Source: Gammaproteobacteria bacterium (lineage in GTDB: Bacteria > Pseudomonadota > Gammaproteobacteria > Pseudomonadales > Azotimanducaceae). Taken from it: a stretch of DNA of 9,865 nt. The number at the start of each line of letters is the position of its first letter. Position 1 is the first letter of the stretch. A program made the position numbers and the translations under genes. Location: NCBI GenBank assembly GCA_027295975.1, contig JAPUJX010000097.1, forward strand, positions 1 through 9,865. Reading direction: 5' to 3'. Below, piece by piece: positions 7,029-9,865 of the stretch. The notes beneath the pieces are model-generated. The model saw nothing but the letters and a program-made list of their open reading frames with translations. It was not told the origin of the DNA and searched no databases.

Positions 7029-9032
7029 TTAATCGCTTTTAGCTGCTATTTCGACGAAGTTTTGTTGATTTCTTTGCCCCAGAATGGCCTCGAGATGGCT
7101 TGCGAGGGTGTCGACCCCCACTTCTCCCTGAAGCCGAACTTCGCTCATCTCGCTGTGATCTTCGCTAAAAAACACCATGCTCGGCGGGCCAAAGAGTCTA
7201 TATCGATCCATGAGCGCCTTGTCGGCCTCGTTGTTCTCCGTTACGTCAGCGCGTAACAGCCAGAACTGCCGCAATTGCGATTCTACGGCCGGATCGGGAA
7301 ACACCGAGCGTTCCATGACTTTGCATGAAACACACCAATCCGCATATAGATCCAGTAATGCCGGCCGCCCCGCTGCCTGCGCGTCGGCTAGGCCCATCTG
7401 AAGTTCCTGGAGGTTTTTGACCGGGTGCCACTCGACCTCGAGTGATTGACCGGCCACCGTCCCCCCACTGCGCCCGGCAAATTGCTCGAGAGGCTTGAGG
7501 GGGTTTTCTGCACCGCTTGCGGCGCCAATCATCAACAACACCCCGTAAACCAGGAAAAGCGCTCCGGTTGCTTTCCACAACTGTCCCCACCCTTCGCGCC
7601 GGGAGAAGTCCAGAGCACCAAGATACACCCCGGCGGTAACGGCCAGAGCAGCCCACAACAGGAGCGCGACCCCCGCGGGAACCACTCGCTCCAGCAACCA
7701 GATGGCAACTGCCAGCAAACCCACGCCAAAAACCGCTTTTACGGCGTTCATCCAGACACCCGCCTTAGGCAGCAGGTGTCCGCCGCTTGCACCAATGACG
7801 ATGAGGGGCAGTCCCATGCCCAGACCAAGGGCCAGCAATGCCGTGCCGCCCAGCAACGCATCCCCCGTTGCACTGATGTAAACGAGGGCTCCGGCCAGGG
7901 GAGCGGATACACACGGCGAAACCACCAGGCTTGACAACGAACCCATGACCACCACACCCAGATGTTTACCGCCGCCCGTCTTCTGGCCGAGGGAGTTGAG
8001 ACTGTTTTGCCAACTCTGGGGCAACTGCAGTTCATAGAAACCGAACATCGAAAACGACAGCAGCACGAACACGATGGCGAAAACGATCAACACCGGCGCC
8101 GATTGCAGCGCCGCCTGCAAATTGAGGCTGGCACCGAACAGTCCCACCAGCGTGCCGACCGCCGCATAGGTAAACGCCATACCCAGCACGTAGGCAACCG
8201 ACAGCGACAGAGCACGACTACGGGTGATATTTTCCGACTCTCCAACGATGATGCTGGAAAGAATCGGGACCATCGGCAACACACAGGGAGTAAACGCCAG
8301 CAGGATGCCACCACCAAAAAAAGCCGCCAGCGCCCACAACAGCCCGGCATCCGCTAATGTCGCGGCAAGCGCCTGCTCTTGTGTCTGCGGTACCGCCGGT
8401 GGTGCGGCGAGCAACGAAGAACTCGACGAAGTCCCGGAACCCGGGCCGGATTCCGACCCGGTGTTTGCGCCAAGGTCAAAGGCAATCCACTTGGTTTCCG
8501 GGGGATAACACAGACCGGCATCCGCGCAACCCTGATAACCGATCCCCAATTCCACGGCCCCCCCGCCACTTTGCACCGGGATCCGTGCCTGAGCGGTATG
8601 GTAATAAACCTCCACCTCGCCAAAAAATTCATCAACCTTGCGTTTGCCCGGTGGAATCTCCGCGGGATTGAGAACCAGGGGCGAACTCGCATCATCGGCA
8701 CTCACCCGGTTTTGAAAATTGAACCGATGCCGGTACAGGTAATACCCGTCGGCTATCTCCCAGGACGCGAGGATGGCGCCGTCCGCCGCCACCTCGGTAG
8801 ATAACGCAAACGCTTCGTCAACGCGCAGGAATTGAGGTTCTTCGTCGAGCCACGAATCCCCGCTTGTTTCAAATTCCGCCGTCTGGGTGGCAGCACGGGC
8901 CTGTGCCGCAACACCCTGGGCACCGACACAAAACGCCACCATGGCAATGAGGGTTGCCCTCATGTTCAGCCGGAGGCCCGGGAAGCGTAGCTGCAGGAGG
9001 TGTGGTAGGAATTCCATATTTCGCGAGCTCAT
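7029..9032 (-). CDS. dsbD: Thiol:disulfide interchange protein DsbD (DipZ)
   Basis: DsbD is an inner-membrane protein that moves electrons from cytoplasmic thioredoxin to periplasmic partners such as DsbC and cytochrome c maturation proteins. The 667 residues contain a signal segment (hydrophobic core about 26-43, ending VAAQA) and the N-terminal domain with Cys169 and Cys175 in YQGCADAGLCYPPETK. A Gly/Ser-rich linker follows at about 188-208. The membrane domain (about 229-505) has the redox pair Cys250 (AFTPCVLPMVP) and Cys374 (VSPCVSAPLAG). The C-terminal thioredoxin-like domain has YADWCVSCK (Cys567, Cys570) and GPPS near 615-618. All six redox cysteines are present. E. coli DsbD has 565 residues; the excess is partly in the N-terminus and linker. 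The ATG at 9032 has AAAGGAC upstream. Starting at Met24 (8963) would give a more normal signal peptide but has no ribosome site. It lies upstream of aroQ as in Pseudomonas. Confidence 0.97.
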   Translation of the reverse strand: MSSRNMEFLPHLLQLRFPGLRLNMRATLIAMVAFCVGAQGVAAQARAATQTAEFETSGDSWLDEEPQFLRVDEAFALSTEVAADGAILASWEIADGYYLYRHRFNFQNRVSADDASSPLVLNPAEIPPGKRKVDEFFGEVEVYYHTAQARIPVQSGGGAVELGIGYQGCADAGLCYPPETKWIAFDLGANTGSESGPGSGTSSSSSLLAAPPAVPQTQEQALAATLADAGLLWALAAFFGGGILLAFTPCVLPMVPILSSIIVGESENITRSRALSLSVAYVLGMAFTYAAVGTLVGLFGASLNLQAALQSAPVLIVFAIVFVLLSFSMFGFYELQLPQSWQNSLNSLGQKTGGGKHLGVVVMGSLSSLVVSPCVSAPLAGALVYISATGDALLGGTALLALGLGMGLPLIVIGASGGHLLPKAGVWMNAVKAVFGVGLLAVAIWLLERVVPAGVALLLWAALAVTAGVYLGALDFSRREGWGQLWKATGALFLVYGVLLMIGAASGAENPLKPLEQFAGRSGGTVAGQSLEVEWHPVKNLQELQMGLADAQAAGRPALLDLYADWCVSCKVMERSVFPDPAVESQLRQFWLLRADVTENNEADKALMDRYRLFGPPSMVFFSEDHSEMSEVRLQGEVGVDTLASHLEAILGQRNQQNFVEIAAKSD

Positions 9033-9130
9033 CGTCTTTGTGTCCTTTCGGACAAGTCAAATTCATTGGAGTTCGAGGCAAGACCGGGCAATATAACGCT
9101 TCTTTCCGGTCACATCCGTGAACTGAACCG
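9033..9130. promoter_or_regulatory. Divergent intergenic region between dsbD and the lipoprotein gene
   Basis: This 98-base gap separates two genes read in opposite directions, so it must hold the promoters of both if neither is read from farther away. An AT-rich core (ATATAA, 9091-9096) could serve as a -10 element on either strand. I could not find a well-spaced -35 partner for it, so I do not name exact promoter boxes. The part next to dsbD holds a small hairpin listed separately. Confidence 0.35.
9041..9054 (-). promoter_or_regulatory. Small hairpin holding the dsbD ribosome-binding site
   Basis: In the dsbD message this reads UGUCC-GAAA-GGACA: a perfect five-pair stem closed by a GAAA (GNRA-type) loop. 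It ends eight bases before the AUG at 9032. The loop and 3' arm contain AAAGGA, the best ribosome-binding match for that start. Folding could limit access of ribosomes. No U-run follows, so it is not a terminator. A stem this short can occur by chance. Confidence 0.4.
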
Positions 9131-9811
9131 TTGCAGTTTAGAGAAAAAGCCCGTCTCGCGCTCGTGTTCTGGCTGTCAGGTCTGGCCACGGTGGGTTGTC
9201 AAACCGGCCCGAAAACGCCCCCGATCCAGATACCCTCGGACCCCGAGCCGGTGCTGGTGAAATCGCCCGACGTAGACGGATTGCTCCAAAAGGCCGAACT
9301 CGCGCTGACCAACGATCAGTTGGCCTACCCGGAAACCGGTAGCGCCCTGACATTGTTTGGCGAAGTTCTTACTCTGGATCCTGCAAACCCTGTCGCCATA
9401 CGAGGACTTGAACGTATCGTGGAGCGTTATCTGGAACTTGCCCAGCGCGCGGCACAACGCAGGCAATTTGCCCAGGCGCGCTCCATGGTGTCTCGCGCAA
9501 GGCTGATCGACCCGGCAAATCCGGCCATCGAAGCTACCGCCAGTCAGGTGCAGTTGCTAAGCAGTGCTCGCCGGGAACGGCTCGAACTGGATAAATCGCT
9601 GCTGAGCGCTCGCAGCGAAACGCTGCTCCAACCGCTGACGGAGCTGGGCGGAAAAGCCCGGGCGGAAAACTGCCGGACAACCATCACCGCCCGCAGCGAC
9701 GCCGAAGGTCGTTGGCTTTATCGACAACTGAATCAGGCCAAAGGTGAGCGGCGGATCCGCGCCCAGTTACAGATCGGCTCTCCACCGCAGGTGGAAGTCT
9801 TGTGTTTCTGA
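9131..9811 (+). CDS. Putative TPR-like lipoprotein, function unknown
   Basis: I do not recognise a named family. The 226-residue product begins with a basic stretch (REKAR), a hydrophobic core (LALVFWLSGLA) and Cys23 in LATVGCQTG, which resembles a lipoprotein signal, although Thr at -3 is not ideal. A Pro-rich spacer follows (about 27-46). Residues 50-145 are helical and TPR-like: two segments each contain LDPANP or IDPANP (82-87 and 126-131), separated by YLELAQRAAQRRQFAQARSM. This style is seen in many gammaproteobacterial envelope proteins. The C-terminal part (about 178-226) holds two cysteines, Cys181 and Cys225, which could pair in the periplasm. The start is TTG at 9131, without a clear ribosome site. 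It is chosen because an in-frame TGA at 9119 blocks anything longer, and the only other early start, GTG at 9164, would lose the basic stretch. It is divergent from dsbD. Confidence 0.75.
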   Translation: MQFREKARLALVFWLSGLATVGCQTGPKTPPIQIPSDPEPVLVKSPDVDGLLQKAELALTNDQLAYPETGSALTLFGEVLTLDPANPVAIRGLERIVERYLELAQRAAQRRQFAQARSMVSRARLIDPANPAIEATASQVQLLSSARRERLELDKSLLSARSETLLQPLTELGGKARAENCRTTITARSDAEGRWLYRQLNQAKGERRIRAQLQIGSPPQVEVLCF

Positions 9812-9865
9812 GGCGGGCGCGCCGGGCACGGACAGTTCCGATGTGTCTGGCTGTGTTGGGTTTCG
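9802..9865 (+). CDS. Possible N-terminus of a further exported or membrane protein, cut off by the window edge
   Basis: From the GTG at 9802 the frame is open to the edge and reads MFLRRARRARTVPMCLAVLG with the start codon as Met. This is a strongly basic stretch followed by the beginning of a hydrophobic segment, which looks like a signal peptide or a first membrane helix. AGGTGGAAG lies a few bases upstream and could be a ribosome site. It would overlap the end of the lipoprotein gene by ten bases, as in a coupled operon. An ATG in the same frame at 9841 is another possible start. Only 21 codons are visible, so the product cannot be named. Confidence 0.4.
   Translation, partial: MFLRRARRARTVPMCLAVLGF

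Noticed and set aside
1..9865. CRISPR array, insertion sequence, tRNA/rRNA genes, phage or defence genes
   Set aside because: I saw no direct-repeat array, transposase motif, terminal inverted repeat, tRNA-like cloverleaf or defence-type domain. Nearly all of the window is explained by housekeeping genes.

Overview
This window is a conserved housekeeping block from a gammaproteobacterium of moderately high GC content. I cannot assign the order. Nine genes lie on the minus strand. In the direction of transcription they are dsbD, aroQ, accB, prmA, a zinc-ribbon/DUF3426 membrane protein gene, dusB, fis, purH and purD. From what I know of the families, this order closely follows the Pseudomonas-type arrangement (dsbD-aroQ-accB-accC-prmA-DUF3426-dusB-fis-purH-purD), which is the main reason for the lineage call. 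The clear difference is that accC is missing: only 28 bases separate accB from prmA.

Right part (about 9800 down to 6960): a probable TPR-like lipoprotein gene reads rightward, overlapped at its 3' end by the possible start of another exported protein that leaves the window. dsbD reads leftward from the shared 98-base divergent gap and keeps all six redox cysteines. Its start is preceded by a small perfect hairpin that contains the likely ribosome-binding site.

Middle part (about 6960 to 4030): aroQ (type II dehydroquinase), accB (biotin carrier of acetyl-CoA carboxylase, GTG start with a strong Shine-Dalgarno sequence inside the end of aroQ), prmA (ribosomal protein L11 methyltransferase), then a 357-residue protein with an N-terminal CxxC...CxxC ribbon, an acidic linker, one membrane helix and a DUF3426-type domain.

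Left part (about 3950 to 1): dusB, fis, purH and purD are packed as an operon. dusB/fis and fis/purH both overlap by exactly four bases (GTGA), so fis and purH both begin with GTG and are probably translationally coupled. purD runs off the left edge and lacks about its last 60 residues. Fis is short (79 residues) and lacks the N-terminal arm of the enterobacterial protein.

The genes serve growth-linked functions: purine synthesis, aromatic and fatty-acid precursors, tRNA and ribosome modification, nucleoid control and periplasmic disulfide reduction. I see no insertion sequence, CRISPR array, tRNA or rRNA gene, defence system or clear terminator. No stretch without a gene exceeds 100 bases. 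I found no new biological system. The most useful leads are the missing accC, the arm-less Fis, the paired GTGA couplings, and the two-cysteine lipoprotein divergent from dsbD.
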